In this document: one piece after another, positions 30,214 to 30,538 of the stretch
Layout: each line of letters begins with the position of its first letter
How positions within the stretch are numbered: the first letter of the stretch is position 1
Source of the DNA: CAZXCQ01 sp964639275
GTDB lineage: Bacteria; Desulfobacterota; DSM-4660; Desulfatiglandales; Desulfatiglandaceae
Direction: 5' to 3'
NCBI GenBank assembly: GCA_964639275.1
Contig: CAZXCQ010000038.1
Span: forward strand, 1 to 30,538
Length of the DNA stretch: 30,538 nucleotides
Translations under genes and position numbers: made by a program
The notes under the pieces: generated by a model
Seen by the model: the letters and a program-made list of their open reading frames with translations, nothing else
What the model was told of the DNA's origin: nothing
Databases searched by the model: none

Positions 30214-30538
30214 CCCTTATGGTTTACGGAACGTTCTTGAATTCTCTGACCTCATCACCGACTATCCTTACCGTCACCGTATTTCTGAATACACCTACCA
30301 AGTGAGATGGGTTGATTGATCAGCAACCGTTCACGGGTTCAAAGGTTCAGGGGTTCAAGGTTGCATTCTTTTCCCCGGATTCCATTTTAGACGCGTATCC
30401 ACGTGTGAAGCGCCCGGATTCGTCATTTTCAACCTGAAAACTGGCGGCGCATTGGCAAGCATGTGGCACAGCCAGCGGTTTTGCGAGGGCTTGGGGTCTT
30501 CAATTTTGTCTTTGTCCCTAACCTTGAACGTTGAACCC
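30214..30538. other. right-end non-coding region with GGTTCA repeats
   Basis: No gene is supported in these 325 bases. Near 30335-30362 the motif GGTTCA occurs three times in tandem-like spacing, ending GGGTTCAAGGTT. Its inverse AACCTTGAAC appears at 30520-30529, with GAACCC at the last bases. The two sites bracket about 160 bp and could be ends of a small repeat element that continues past the window. Confidence 0.5.

Noticed and set aside
30335..30362. CRISPR array
   Set aside because: The repeated unit is only about 6 bp with no regular spacers, and no cas genes are present in the window.

Overview
The window reads as a chromosomal scaffold segment from an uncultured anaerobe, most likely a Desulfobacterota (deltaproteobacterium) or close relative. 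This is inferred from content: a tungsten-type aldehyde:ferredoxin oxidoreductase, a four-subunit 2-oxoacid:ferredoxin oxidoreductase, a molybdenum hydroxylase, many acyl-CoA enzymes and small hairpin repeats. No rRNA or other taxonomic marker is present. A run of exactly 100 N (10596-10695) marks a scaffold join of unknown true length.

Layout. (1) 1-504: edge of an unidentified minus-strand ORF and hairpin-rich non-coding DNA. (2) 505-5206, plus strand: two adjacent acyl-CoA dehydrogenases, an M20 N-carbamoyl-amino-acid hydrolase-like amidohydrolase and, after 250 bp, an enoyl-CoA hydratase/isomerase. (3) 5223-5654, minus: a MaoC hydratase. (4) 5947-6882: a decayed chemotaxis locus with a headless cheW carrying a two-CW cysteine insert, and a gutted methyl-accepting chemotaxis gene. 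(5) 21471 down to 6992, minus: a long catabolic run in the order 4x[4Fe-4S] ferredoxin, AOR, MoaD-like carrier, LarA-like protein, DUF6282 protein, IlvD/Edd dehydratase, Mo-hydroxylase FAD, FeS, Mo-N and Mo-C subunits, gap, then KorD-A-B-C and a 2-keto-4-pentenoate hydratase-like enzyme. (6) 21661-22413, plus: a divergent metallo-beta-lactamase-fold lactonase-like hydrolase. (7) 26658-22679, minus: a 2-oxoacid dehydrogenase E1 beta followed by a single-polypeptide E2-E3 fusion, separated by a small MITE-like element. (8) 27272-30213, plus: a class IV aminotransferase, a double-ACT protein and a PFL/DUF711 protein.

How the genes may work together (inference). The minus-strand run looks like a pathway that hydroxylates a substrate (Mo hydroxylase), dehydrates or hydrates acids (IlvD/Edd, pentenoate hydratase), oxidises an aldehyde (AOR) and cleaves a 2-oxoacid to acyl-CoA (Kor), with electrons leaving through ferredoxins. 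The flanking acyl-CoA dehydrogenases and hydratases would finish by beta-oxidation. The substrate cannot be named from sequence. No transporter or DNA-binding regulator gene was seen.

Most notable: the E2-E3 fusion without a visible E1 alpha; a Mo subunit split in two in the ndhF-S-L-M order of nicotinate dehydrogenase; a LarA relative that has lost the cofactor lysine and two catalytic histidines; a CheW split by a two-CW module; and several short inverted-repeat elements shared between distant intergenic sites.
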